From contig CM114271.1 in NCBI GenBank assembly GCA_050084515.1, positions 35,588,001-35,652,000 of the forward strand: a stretch of 64,000 nt of DNA, written 5' to 3'. The first letter of the stretch is position 1; every line of letters begins with the position of its first letter. The notes under the pieces were generated by a model. It made no database searches. It worked only from the letters and a program-made list of their open reading frames with translations, and was not told where the DNA came from. Shown here piece after piece: positions 35,641-49,542 of this stretch. The position numbers were made by a program, and so were the translations under genes. This DNA is from Blasia pusilla. Its lineage: Eukaryota > Marchantiophyta > Marchantiopsida > Blasiales.

Positions 35641-36681
35641 TAAGGAAGAGCGCGAATCCCGACACGGAAAGGTTAGAGAACACGAAGTGGATGCCTGCGC
35701 TGGTTATTTTGAGGTGGCCGGTTTTTTTCCCGGGGATTATTATCTTATTATTTATTTTGAAACGAAGAGATGCTTTTCTGGTAAGGAAGGAAGCTTTCTT
35801 CGCCGGAGTTTTCCACCCGAAGTTGCCTTCGATATCTTTACGAACTTTTTGAAATGAGTTTGTTACTAACCTCTGTTAATTCAGACCTCCAAAGAATGAT
35901 ATTTAAAATTAAGATCTTACGAAAAATAGTAATCTTTTTTGATAATTCAAGTCGGCACACACAAAAAATTAGCTTCCCTTACCCCTGTCTCAAATCATAA
36001 AATACATTATTAAAGAAGATTTTAATTCTTGAAACTTTTTTTTCTATTTTGATATAATTTTTAATTTTTTAAATATTTTCTAAATATCCTTACACGGATA
36101 TGCATCTGTATAAGAATTGACTATCCCATATGTATAATATAACAAGATAGTGAGACAAGAAGACGAAACATGTTTGAAAAATTTTTTTAATTGTAAGATA
36201 GGTCCTATCATTAGATAAGGATTTGAGAGGAACGGATAAAGATTTGAGTGGAATAGAAATGAAATATATTAAAAATTAATAACATATTTAATATTATAAT
36301 GGGTGATTATAAATATTAATAAAATGTAATAATTATGATAAACAACCCAAATTTTAGAATTTTTGTTTTGATTCATATTTTATTTAAAGGAAAAATAAAT
36401 TATTTTGGTGGGAAGAGTGGAAGGGGAAGAATAATTATTGTTCGAGTTTTTACCGAGGAGTGAAATTATTTTGGGGGGATGGGTATTATTTAAAGGTGAA
36501 GGGGAAGAATCCAAATGTAAGTAAAATTTAAGTATAATTTCCATATTTTTTAATCTTAAGAGAGTAAGAAAATAATACCCATCTCCCCGTACTTAAATTT
36601 TAAAATTAAATAAAATTTAAAAATTTAAACATAATTTTGACACCTATTTTTTAAGGCCCTTCTATTGAGGAAACTATGTCA
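35641..36681. other. AT-rich DNA, possibly the body of a Helitron
   Basis: No coding signal beyond a short frame ending at 35857. An A|TCATAAAATACATTATTAAAG sequence at 35995 could be the 5' end of the Helitron whose 3' end lies at 36709. The match is weak. Confidence 0.3.
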
Positions 36682-36709
36682 CTCGTGCATCGCACGAGCA
36701 ACATACTAG
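36682..36709 (+). mobile_element. Helitron 3' terminus
   Basis: A perfect 7-bp hairpin, CTCGTGC-ATC-GCACGAG, is followed after seven bases by CTAG and then T. This is the canonical Helitron 3' end (short GC hairpin, then CTRR, inserted before T). The 5' end is uncertain. Confidence 0.7.
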
Positions 36710-38080
36710 TGTATTATTATAAAGAATCCCTACACGTAATGAACACATTTGGATGCTATAAATAATTATGTACAAAAATTAGAGAGTAATAAGAAAATAC
36801 ATACATAAAATCGATTGATTCGGAACTAAGAAATGAGTACGAAGGATATTCATGGTTTTTAAAGATATTCTTTAATTCTAAGAATAATCTGTATTTAAAA
36901 TTCTGAGATAAATTTTTTAATATGCCGACGAATTGATTCAATCATCCGCCAACCACAGTGGTGGTTAATTCAGGTTTGAATCTTTGTATATTTACAGCAC
37001 AAAACCAGTTTGTAGAGATAATAATATGAGTAAAGATTTCTCAACTATAATTAATTTAAAAACTTGAATGTCTGTTTACTCAAAATAAAATTACATGTTA
37101 TCTAGAATAAAAAAGTTCAACATAGTTAAATACATCTAAATTTTTTAAGGGCCTTCTTTTGTGACTTTTCTTTTGACAAGTATAACAAAAAAATATGAAA
37201 ATAGACGCAATCAATTAATATGATTTAGATTGATCCATATACCTCTTTTAGCATATATCATCTAAATCTATTAACAACCAATTGGGTATCATGTTGTGTT
37301 GTGATCGCCCTTGTGAGCACCATTGGACTATCTTAATCATGTGTTGGTTAGATTTTGACAAACTACTTCATGTCGAGTCATCAATTGTGTGGATGATACA
37401 CCTGTGTTGTACACATATACATTCCTATAAAATCCATATTTTTTATAATATGTACATAAGAAACGTCTCCGATCCCCACATATATGAAAATACACTAATA
37501 TATGACTAATATATGTACACAAAGACCATTGAGTTAAAAATGATTTACATCGCCAATTCTACTCTCAAAATTACATGTGCATATCAAGCCACATCCATCC
37601 TATGTCATAAGATAATCGAGATTCTAGTGCTCAACATCCTATTGAACCCTAAAAGGATTAGTATTGCAAAGACTCAACATAAGAAAGATGGCTAGTAAAA
37701 GCAGCCATCTCTCCCACCATTATACCCTCGGGAAGAGCCAAAAGAGCTCTTCCCAAATAAATAACCAAAATAGTAACATGCATACATAGGTTATTGAGTG
37801 ATCGCAACATAATTATCACAAACCTTATCCGACACCTCCACATGAAGTTGTGACCAAAAAACCCATTAACTATCTAAGTCCTTGACAAAGTAGAACTCTA
37901 CTTATTAACTAACTATGATGTGACATATGACACCCATAAGTGGCCACAAAAAATTGGTTCTCAAGACTTATAAGACTTCCGTTCCCAATGCTCTCACAAT
38001 AGAAAGCTATTGCTATCGTGCAATTATCAATGTTTATGTTCTGGATATCTTCATGATACCCTCTTCATCCTTTGCAATTA
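36710..38080. other. AT-rich DNA, nothing recognised
   Basis: Only short frames are present, with no family signature and no clear repeat boundary. Confidence 0.35.
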
Positions 38081-38138
38081 TTTGTAGTTGTTAAAGCGCC
38101 ATGACACTTGAACATCATGGCGCTTTAACAACTACAAA
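38081..38138. repeat. Perfect 24-bp inverted repeat with ten-base loop
   Basis: Left arm 38081-38104 and right arm 38115-38138 are exact complements (core TTAAAGCGCCATGA). A third, partial copy of the AAGCGCCATGA word follows at about 38145-38156. It could be the tip of a MITE-like element or a small-RNA hairpin. No flanking duplication or longer terminal repeat was seen. Confidence 0.9.
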
Positions 38139-39936
38139 CATGTTCAAGCGCCATGATTGTTTGTAGTTTTTTCCTTTTTTGGAAAATAAAATAAAATTTG
38201 TTGATAATTTTTTGGGGGATTGTAAAAAATTAGCATACAAGATGCAAAACAAATACATCATTTGATATTGGAAATGAGAGAAAAAACTTGAAATTCTCAA
38301 AATTTCTTTTACAAGGACATATGCAAGATTGCACGAAAACAGACAAGTTCGTCCATGGGACGGACATATCCTCACATATGCCAGCCCGCACACGAGCTTG
38401 CCCGAAGCCCGCCCCACAACCCACCACCTAGTCCTAGGTTGACGAAGCCCGCACCCATTGCATGGCCCGCATGGCGGGCTGGGGGAGGGCAGGCGCCAGC
38501 TCGTGGCGGGCTGGCGCACGCTCCAGGCTTGTAGGATGTGGTCCTCAAGAACCAAGTCCGTGTGGTCAGGGGATGGGCCTTGGGCAAGCACGGGCTCATG
38601 GCGGGCTCGGAGTGAGCTGGGTTGGGCTGGGGTGTGCCTTTTTCATAGCTCCTTGTATTGTACATGTGAAGGCATGTCATCTATGGAGCTACGACATCTT
38701 GTGCTCCACAAAGTCTCCTCTTTGTAGACTTGTTTGGTGAATGGGCTTGATCAAATCTTCTATAATTTTAGCTCCATTGCGATGGGATATAGTTTGCTAC
38801 TAGACAAAAGTGATAATTAGAACTATGAAAAAGATTCTATAACCAACTTCAAATAAAGCAAAAATTTGTTCAAAGATTGGCACTACCAGAAATATTCCAT
38901 AACCAACTTTGAATATTGAATATTTACTTTTAGGAGTGTTGACAATCCTAGATTACCAAGCTTGTGTGTTAAGGATGCATCATGATTGCATGGATCCGCT
39001 TGTCAATGTTGACAGCCATCACATTGACTACCACTCAAAAGTATACATGAAAATTTTCCTTTGCTCATATTTGAAAATCCCCTTTGAATCCATAGCTATT
39101 CAAAACACAAAAATACATTTTTTATATCAATTTGCAATTATGGAGGGCTACAAAAAATATGTGGCTTTTGACAACCAAAATGTTTTGCAAAACTAAATTT
39201 TTTGGCCATGGAGGGCTGCAAATTTTTTGAGGATCTCCATAACATCTTGTTTCTGTCACAAACCAACTTCTTTTTGTGGTTCTCCGCAACCACAAAAATT
39301 GCAAATTTGTTGGACTCTTCAAAATTACTTTTAAGAAAGTCACATTGCATCATGATAGGTGTACAAAAACCACACTGATATGCGTAAAAGCCATGGGAAG
39401 AGGTGCATTTGTGTAGCCAAACCATATCATCTCATACCTAAAACTAAAAATGATAAATGGCATAAGTTGTATAAACTTGTGAAGCATCAAAACACTGTGT
39501 TTCGTTGGTCTTGACTCTTGACAAGCCCCTCATATCGGATTACTCTTCACATCCTTGTGGCTATGAGACTTTCTCACAACTCCCATGTGAGTCATGACTA
39601 ATATCATGTTTCGATGCTTGAACTACTAAGACTTCTTTAAGTCTACCTTGTCTTGCAACTAGCTAGTTTAGGTTCCACCTTAGTATTGTTGCCAAGATTT
39701 GATCTCTTTTCATTTGTGATCATGACTTGCTTCCTAGTCCCCAATTAGATGAGTGTTTAAGACTTACAAATTTAGTATGACAACTATTATGCCCAAATCC
39801 CCAACTTGTCTCTACCTTAAAATTTAATTTGGTTAAGGTATGAGGTGAATATTGGAGGAAATATTTGAACGAGTGTTATGTATTGACAAGTGTAGACTAT
39901 ATAAATTGTTTAAATTCTATACATAAAGACAATTTG
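38139..39936. other. Repeat DNA with a GC-rich patch at about 38330-38640
   Basis: The GC-rich patch contains GTCC...GGACGGACAT and many GCCCGC/GCGGGC words, as in the patches near 21.7 kb and 29 kb. The rest is AT-rich with no gene recognised. Confidence 0.4.
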
Positions 39937-40112
39937 TCTCTTATATTATATATTAAAATAGGACAGGGTTTGGGAAGCCCTCCTCTGCTGTTGACACGTA
40001 AGCTTTTTTAAGTCTCCCCATATTGACACGTGTACAAGAGCATTTAACTAAGTGCTAACAAGAAGAACTAAAGAATTTTTTTCACCTGCGCATCGCGCGG
40101 GCAAGATGCTAG
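39937..40112 (+). mobile_element. Short non-autonomous Helitron
   Basis: Begins TCTCTTATATTATATATT (preceded by G rather than the expected A). It ends with a GCGC-ATC-GCGC hairpin, then GGGCAAGATGCTAG before T (40113). It is about 176 bases long and noncoding. Internal TTGACACG words occur twice, as in the - strand element at 31602-31827. Confidence 0.7.
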
Positions 40113-40439
40113 TAACATATAGGAAACACTTATTATCACAACTCTTCTCGCTATCATATGCTCCTAGGAGCTTTAAAGGGTTACTCTAATTTTTCTTTTG
40201 AGGTTGGTGATGAACCAACCTCCTACAAAAGTTGGAGTGACCCTCCTAAAGACATATATGAGCAATTTTTTTCCTACTTTTTTTTTTTGCAGTCGGACCA
40301 CATCGTGACTGAAAATAACCACACCTTTGTGGTTAGGAGAAACCTGAATCTCTTAGATGTCTAAACAGAATCTAACAAAACGGATAATTCATGTAATGTG
40401 GTAGAGTGGCTTGAAAGTATATTTGGTAGTTAGTTGAAA

Positions 40440-40635
40440 TCTATATTATTATTGGAGTGTGCCTCTTCATTTTGCAAGCTCCTCTCCTCTTGACAATTGG
40501 AATTTTCAACCAATGGGATCGCTCGCTTTATAAGCCAATAAGATTTCTCAAAACTAATTTAAATGATATTTGAGAATTATGAGATTTAGTTAGGAAATGT
40601 ATTATAAATATGCGCATCGCACAAGTTTATACTAG
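40440..40635 (+). mobile_element. Short non-autonomous Helitron with intact A|TC...CTAG|T junctions
   Basis: Begins TCTATATTATTATTGGAG after A (40439). It ends TGCG-CAT-CGCA, then CAAGTTTATACTAG before T (40636). It is 196 bases long and noncoding. It lies about 330 bases beyond another Helitron in the same orientation and directly abuts a third start. Confidence 0.78.
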
Positions 40636-40800
40636 TCTATATTGTTGGAGAGTGTCTTCTTGATTTGCAAACACTTGTCTGATTAACAAGTGACAACAAG
40701 AAAATAATTTCCAAAAAAAATAATTTTGAATTTCTGTAAGCATTAGTCCCTTCACTCCCGTGCATGGCAAGTTGTAAACGCGTTCTCTTCTATAGGAGAA
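40636..40800 (+). mobile_element. Helitron 5' end in tandem with the preceding element (partial)
   Basis: Immediately after CTAG of the previous element, TCTATATTGTTGGAGAGTG restarts a 5' end of the same type. It is followed by a TTGCAAACACTTGTC stretch resembling the previous element's TTTGCAAGCTCCTCTC. A CCCGTGCATGGCA sequence at about 40757 could be a decayed 3' hairpin, but no CTRR end follows it. Confidence 0.5.
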
Positions 40801-40863
40801 GTCCTCCAATCCTAAATTCTTCCCCCTCTACAACCAACAAGTTCATTCTAACACAAAGTTCTC

Positions 40864-41136
40864 TTGATGTGGATACCAATGCATGTGGCTCTCTTGGGCT
40901 ACACGTTAGGCGGCATGCTCGATCATTCGGATGGTGAGAGGCTGCCGTATAATAGGGCTTATCCTGATTATCTGTTGGAATCCATAGGCAGGAAAATGGA
41001 TCGAGACCCTCAATATTCGGATGCTACAATGCATTTACGGCATCATTGCTTCCATCGACACCACCACCCCTCCCCGCTATGTCGAGCGGAGAATGTGGTA
41101 GGTCCCATGATTCTCTCTTTATTATTTTTGTCATGA
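40864..41136 (+). other. Unidentified open frame next to the Helitron cluster
   Basis: A 90-codon frame begins with a hydrophobic stretch (VALLGYTLGGMLDHSDGERL) and continues with ordinary mixed composition, ending His-rich. A possible splice donor (GTAGGTCC) follows ENV at 41097. Its composition is gene-like against AT-rich flanks, and a second frame over the last part also reads smoothly (ASIDTTTPPRYVERR), so a frameshift is possible. It could be a captured exon. I do not recognise the family. Confidence 0.3.
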
Positions 41137-44100
41137 GTCCTGACTTGTGAATTGCACAGTCGAAGTCGACAATTTTTCTTTTTTTTTCGAAATAAACAAT
41201 GCTTCCACGAACAGTCTAGGAAAAAAAAAAAAAAACTCTTCAGAGAGTAGGCCTAGTTTGGGAACCCTGCTCGTCACTCTTGCACGAGTCTTGACCATGG
41301 TGGAAATCTGCGTCGCTCAGCAAGGGACACCGCGACAAAGGGGCTCACATCCTCTACCAAGCTCTACCTAACCCAACAAACCCCCTCCATCAAGATCGAT
41401 TGACTTGTTACTAAAATTAGAGTAGAGTGGAGACACCTACGATCATTCTTCGTTTAAATTATTATTAGATTTATATAAGAAAATAAGACAGAAAAGTAAC
41501 ATATTTTTAATGTTTTCAAATTTTTGGTTTTTTATGGATGTAAAATTTGAAAGAGGGAAAGAAATATTTTTGGAATTAGAGGGGAAGTGTTTGTAGAGAA
41601 AATTTATTTCATTCTGCTATAAAGCGCCCAAGTGGAGTTTTCTTTTAAGGGGATAGTGAGGTGTTTATTAAGGGGATTAGTAAGTAGTTCATAGGTGCAA
41701 AGTATGGTCTCTTTTTTAGTAACTCTCAATTTTTTGACTGCAAAAATGAATTACAAATTTACTTTTTAAAACACATGTTGGAAGGAGGACATAATTGACA
41801 CCAAGTATGAGGTGTTGCTTGTGAAATAACCATTCCTTACTAATATAGATTACTACTTCTCCTTTAAGAAGGAAAAGTTGATGCTGATAAAAAATTGGAA
41901 AATTATTTTATAATGATATATTTATTAACCGTTTAAAGTATCCAAATTCTTTACATAAAAGAAGTTTTATGAATCAAACCTTTTCCTAGGTACCATGAGC
42001 ATGTTGACTATTTGCATGAATAGTTGTCCTTTGTCTAGATCATTTCCGTCTTTTTGCCTTAGTTTCCCAATTCTGTTTGTCTTGAGCTAGAATTCCTTTC
42101 TCCTTTTGTCAAAAGCATTTTCTCTCTTGCATTTGAAATTTTGGGAAATTAGACATGGCTGCAAGGGTAGAATTATTGAAACTCATGTTCCTTTGGTAAC
42201 AAGGATTCTAATGACGAAGAGTATATACGCCTTACAAGTGGAGTGTACTCACGTCTTTTTAATTTCTTTTAAATTTTGTAAGAAAGAAATGATTTAAATT
42301 ACTAGTAAGGTGCCAATGCGATTTAGGATGGATATTTAATAATTTCACCATTTTTTGCACTAAAATGGGTCATCATTCCAACATATATATATATTTAGGG
42401 GATCTTTTCATTAGGATAAACATCGGGAAAGGCAATCCTCCCATTAGAAAATGGTTAAAAGGACAAATTAAAAAATATTTTCAAGGAATTGCTTGAACGG
42501 TTCCATGGACTTTTGTCACTTTGGAGGACGCTTGCCTCTATATTATTTTTCTCATAAGGTCGTGCAGGCATAGGTGAATGTGACTAGTTTGTCTGTAGGG
42601 GCATATTTGATTGCAACAAATTCCTTTCGAGTCATAGAGTTTGAAAAGTCTTATATGGTACGCACGTTCTCCTTGGCATGAGACAATTATTTCATGTGGC
42701 CCATATAGAGGAGTGAGGAAATGAACATTTTAGTGGATCTTGTACTTTCTTGGCTATCTTCTCATCTTGAATATGATATGTCATATATATATATATATAT
42801 ATAAATTGATATATGATAGATCACCTACTTTGCCTTCTTGTTCCATACTCTGACTTATGGATCAGTGGAAGGTCTTCTAGGCTCGAGTTCATCAGACGTA
42901 ACCACAACCTTCACATGAACATTCATGCGCTAGAAATTTCTAATTTTTTATTCAATATGGTATTATTTTTGGATAGAAATATGATGGAAATTTCAAAAAA
43001 ATTTATCACATCTTAGTTAGCCGACAGGTAGAGTTCTACCGCATCAACGGCATAGAGGAGCACCCGGCTGTTTGGGTGTAACTTTGCCTTGAGATGTCGG
43101 ATGAGGTTGGCAACATGTCCATTGCGTCTGGAACATCGTTTCCAACGATTTTCCTACTTAGGTATTATGAACCTGTGAATCATTGACCGAATCAATAGTC
43201 ACCCGATAATTTGTGCACACAGGTTACCGTTTGGAGGTTATTTTTGGGGAAAGAGCCTTTTGGTTCTTCCCAAGGCTATAAGAGAAGGGGAGATGACTTT
43301 CCCAAGCCATCTTTCTCATGTTGGGCCTTAACAACATCTCTCTTGCTTGTATATGTAGAAACTAGGGTGCTAGCATCCGGATCCCCTCATAGCGAAGGAT
43401 GGATGTGGCTTGATATGTTGATGTAGATTTAGGAGTGGAGTTGTAGGCGGGATGAGCCACTTTTACCGGTGTAGTTTGTAGGACGTAGTGGTGGTCGACC
43501 ATGTGACGATACGATGACCACATTGGCAACATGCACAGGTGGTGTTAGCTGACCACGAGAGTTGTTGGAGGGGACGCACATGCGGAGGACATTCTCATAG
43601 CAGATAGTCCAAGGGAGAGACATGCCAGGGTGTGTGTCTCTTCCCATGGTGCGGAGACTGCTTTATTGTTGTTGGGTAAGAGCGTTGAGTTGCAGAGGAG
43701 TGAAGACGAGCTTGTGAGGCCGACGTTGAGCCGTATCTGGGTCCTGGAGCAGACATAGTCAGGTGAATCCAACTCCTCCGCCTATAGTATTCTCCTTTCC
43801 AACTACTTTGTATTTCGTTTATGGGTGGATCAACCCGTGTGTTGGGAAGATCGGTGTTGTGTCGTGTGTAGATGTGATGAGCGATGTGGATTGTGTGGTG
43901 ATGTGTATGCGCACGACAAATCAAAATTTTCTTTGAAAAAAATGAATTTTGATTTCTTGAATATTTTCTATTTTAGTCCCCAAAATCATGATTCAAAGGG
44001 TAAGAAGATTTGGTAGATTACTAAATTTAGATGCTATGATAGTTATTGGAGAAGTAGCAATATATAAAAAGTGGTCAAAGGGTAGAAAATTTAGGGATTT

Positions 44101-45244
44101 GACAAAAGAGGAGAAAACACATAAACTATGAAAGATTGAAAAGTCATCCAAACTCTAACATGGTTCCAAGATTACCATAATCCACATCTTGTAGTTCTTA
44201 TTCAAAAGTCTTTCCTTCTTTTACATTTGGTCAAGCAAGGTAGCTATGTAGATAAACGTAAATATAGAATACTAGAGCATATACATAGATATATTTGGAG
44301 AATGTTTGAACCTAGTTTGAGTGTCTATACGTGCTTTGTCTCCTTCATTAGTGATTTCTCTAAGATACCATGGGTATAATTTTAAAAGCCTTACAATAAT
44401 CTTGTTGAGAAGAAATGAGTACTTCATATTCTCAAATTAAGATTATATGTAGGGGGGAAGTTTTTTTGTTGTAGGTTTCACTTCTTTTATAACAACCTGG
44501 CATCTAAAGGTGTACATAAGTTACTTACAATTATTTTCCAGAGAAAACTAGCATGAGAGATAAAGCCTTTGGAGAGTGAAGGAGGTAGCAACTTCCTTCC
44601 TATTTAGAGAGGGGAGGTTTGAAGTCTATGGGATCCCTCCCTCTCTCTCTTTGAGAAAAGTCTCTTTCTTTTTTATAGAGGGCTATAAAAAATAGTTCTT
44701 AAATAATAAGGAGATTTTAGAAATCGCACCAGTTTAGGATATGAGCTCTCCCATGGAGTGTAAATTTTGAGAGTACCTATCATAGTGTGGTACTAAAAGT
44801 TGGTGTGATATCTTAAATCTCACTATTATTTGATGACTTTTTTTTTCATAGCCGTTCATAGAATTCACACTAGTTTGACGAAGAGAGATTTTTTATTTTT
44901 GTTCATATATGAATTCACCCATAATTGAGTTCATTGTACCTATAGTAACGCACCTACATGAATGATTCTTTTCCTATTTGTTGTTGGAGTGCCCAGAGGT
45001 TGCAAAAGTGCAAAACTTACAAAAGGTATACATACGAGCAAATATACCACAAAGGTTGCCACATAGAGCTATGGACGACTTGAAAAAAAAATTCATGAGG
45101 TCATATCATTGAAATTCTTTCACAAAAGTCCAAGCTAAGATTAAAAAATAGGTCGAATATGGAATGAGAAGAACATATACCGATCCCCTCTAATTGTTCA
45201 AGGCTTCCAACCCTAGTGAACATTTTCCTTTGTTAGGAAGAATT
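41137..45244. other. AT-rich repeat DNA, no supported gene
   Basis: Contains A- and T-rich runs, a (TA)n microsatellite at about 42783-42803, and further sequences resembling Helitron ends. One is a - strand 5' end, A|TCTATATTAGTAAGG, at 41849. The other is a - strand ...CTTACTAG|T end at 42302. They do not pair convincingly. The 43.2-43.9 kb part is richer in G and has overlapping frames, none recognisable. Confidence 0.35.
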
Positions 45245-45423
45245 TACATTATTATGGGAGAGTGCCCTTATTTGGGGTGCCTTCCCTTATGGTAACACCG
45301 GTCTTTTTCGGCCTCTCATTGATTGAAAGGTGTTGTTCTTCCCACTAACCTCCTTTGAAACACGAGCCTTTGTCTTCTCTAGCTAATTTTCATTCACCCG
45401 CGCACAGCACGGGCACACTCTAA
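45245..45423 (+). mobile_element. Degenerate Helitron-like element
   Basis: Its start, TTACATTATTATGGGAGAGTGCC, resembles the start of the element at 40440 (TATATTATTATTGGAGTGTGCC). Its end has CCCGCGC-ACA-GCACGGG, a hairpin with one G-T pair, then CACACTCTAA. The 5' TC is lost, and CTAA replaces CTAG, which the CTRR rule allows. It is noncoding. Confidence 0.5.
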
Positions 45424-46104
45424 AAATGATGTATTTGAAAAGCAGTATTTGCTCAACCCACCTTGGAAAAGTCACTTGCACAAGAGATATAGTGTTTACT
45501 TCTATTCCAAATAAACCTCTCTATCACTAAGAAATTTCTAGAAATGGAGCAAAATGAAGAGTCTATGGAACTAGTGTCTCTTTCTTGCTCCATGGATTCC
45601 CACACTAGTGTTTCTTTCTTTCTTTCTCCATGGATTTCTCCAGCGCGTCTTTTCCGTCCATCAGTGTTTTCGCGGTGCCTTTTCCGTTTCCCGCACATGC
45701 CATGAGATTCCTGTCACGGAGCGCCGAACCGCATCGATTTGACGCTCTTGTTTTTCACGGCCTCAAGGCGAGGACGGCGACCCGCTCGCGTTGTGTTGCG
45801 TCGTTTGATTCGTTTGATTGTGAGGGGAATTGATCTCTTTTTGTTTTGATTGGGGAGCACCTCAAAGCGATCGCAGAGCGTTCTCTTTCTTTCGGTCTCC
45901 TCGTGCGCGTCGCCTTCTCCCGTCTTCTCCGAGTTTTCGCTCCCCGATCGGCCTGACACCATGTGCGTACTGCGCTCACTCAAGTTCCTTGAATGTGCTT
46001 CTTCTGCTGCTTGCAATTGTCAGTTCGGTTCGCTTTTTGGATCGCTTTGTGAGATTCGCGGTGTCGTTGTGGAATCTCGCCTTTGTGTGGACGCAGAGAG
46101 AGAG
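45424..46104 (+). promoter_or_regulatory. Promoter and probable 5' UTR of UFM1
   Basis: Composition rises to gene-like values from about 45600. An upstream ATG at 45961 is in frame with the UFM1 start at 46105 with no stop between, so a 48-residue N-terminal extension is formally possible if transcription starts early enough. Family members begin just before the beta-grasp fold, so I prefer 46105. Confidence 0.5.
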
Positions 46105-48547
<2,443 letters not shown>

Positions 48548-49542
48548 TGCAAGTCAAAACATCGCTCCATGAAGAACTTGATGTTTGTAGAGTTTAGTAT
48601 GGAATTTGCAAGGGTCATGAAACTGTACGAACACAATTGTATTTAAGCTCTTGTTGAGATGAAAAATCTTCTTCATGCGGCAGTATTAGTTGGAGCAAGT
48701 AAATGACAAGTTTCTGGCCATCGTGCTTGCTGGGATAATTGTGACCTTCTTTAATGTGATGTTTTCAAACAGAGAAGAGGCTTTCAGAGTCTTTCAAGCG
48801 GAAGTATGCATTAATTTTCTACAGATCAGAACGAAATTCAGTTGACCTGAAAGTTTATTACAGGGGAATGAAAAGGCCCGGTTTGCAAACCCATCATTAC
48901 CTTGGTGAAATACCCTGCAGAAACCCAAACACGTTCTGCAGAGGAATGGAACATAGAACATGGTTTGCTATTGGCATGGACAGTGTGATAGTGATGATAG
49001 AAAACCATTTGGACAAGCAACTTTCAGAAGATTGAGAACTCTCGTAATCAAGGCCTTAACCATCCATGTAGGGCTACTTTTTACTAAAGGTTCACCGCAT
49101 TCTGACAATTTTTTACTTGCAAAAATGATTTTGGAAGGTCCGCTTACAAATTTCTTTGGGTGCAAAAGAGAGACTTGAAAAAAACTCTTTTACTACCACC
49201 TCATCTTCATTGCACATTTTTCTTAATGTAGGTCCACATGAGAAATCTATGCTGTCATCACGGCTTTCAGGATCAAATTGAACCCTCATGAATCTTGGCA
49301 TGCTGGTTATTGCAGGAAAGTGGGATCTCCCATCAATACCCATTGAATAGAGTCGTCCTGAGGAAATTTCTGAAGGGTGAGGACCACTTGAACTGGAATG
49401 TCAAAAATTACATTTCAGTTCAGCAACAAATTCTTCTCTGCAATGCGTGATGGCACATGATGTTGGAATCGTCGCCAGCTCCCCTCAACAAGAATCGTAT
49501 CAGCAATTAGAGTCTACCCACTGTATGATCAAAATTGGCGCC
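48548..49542. other. Convergent 3' region between UFM1 and the PEP/phosphate translocator
   Basis: The stop codons are 995 bases apart on opposite strands, so both 3' UTRs must lie here and could overlap. A 76-codon - strand frame (49113-49343) is not supported by any homology. No other gene is seen. Confidence 0.5.
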
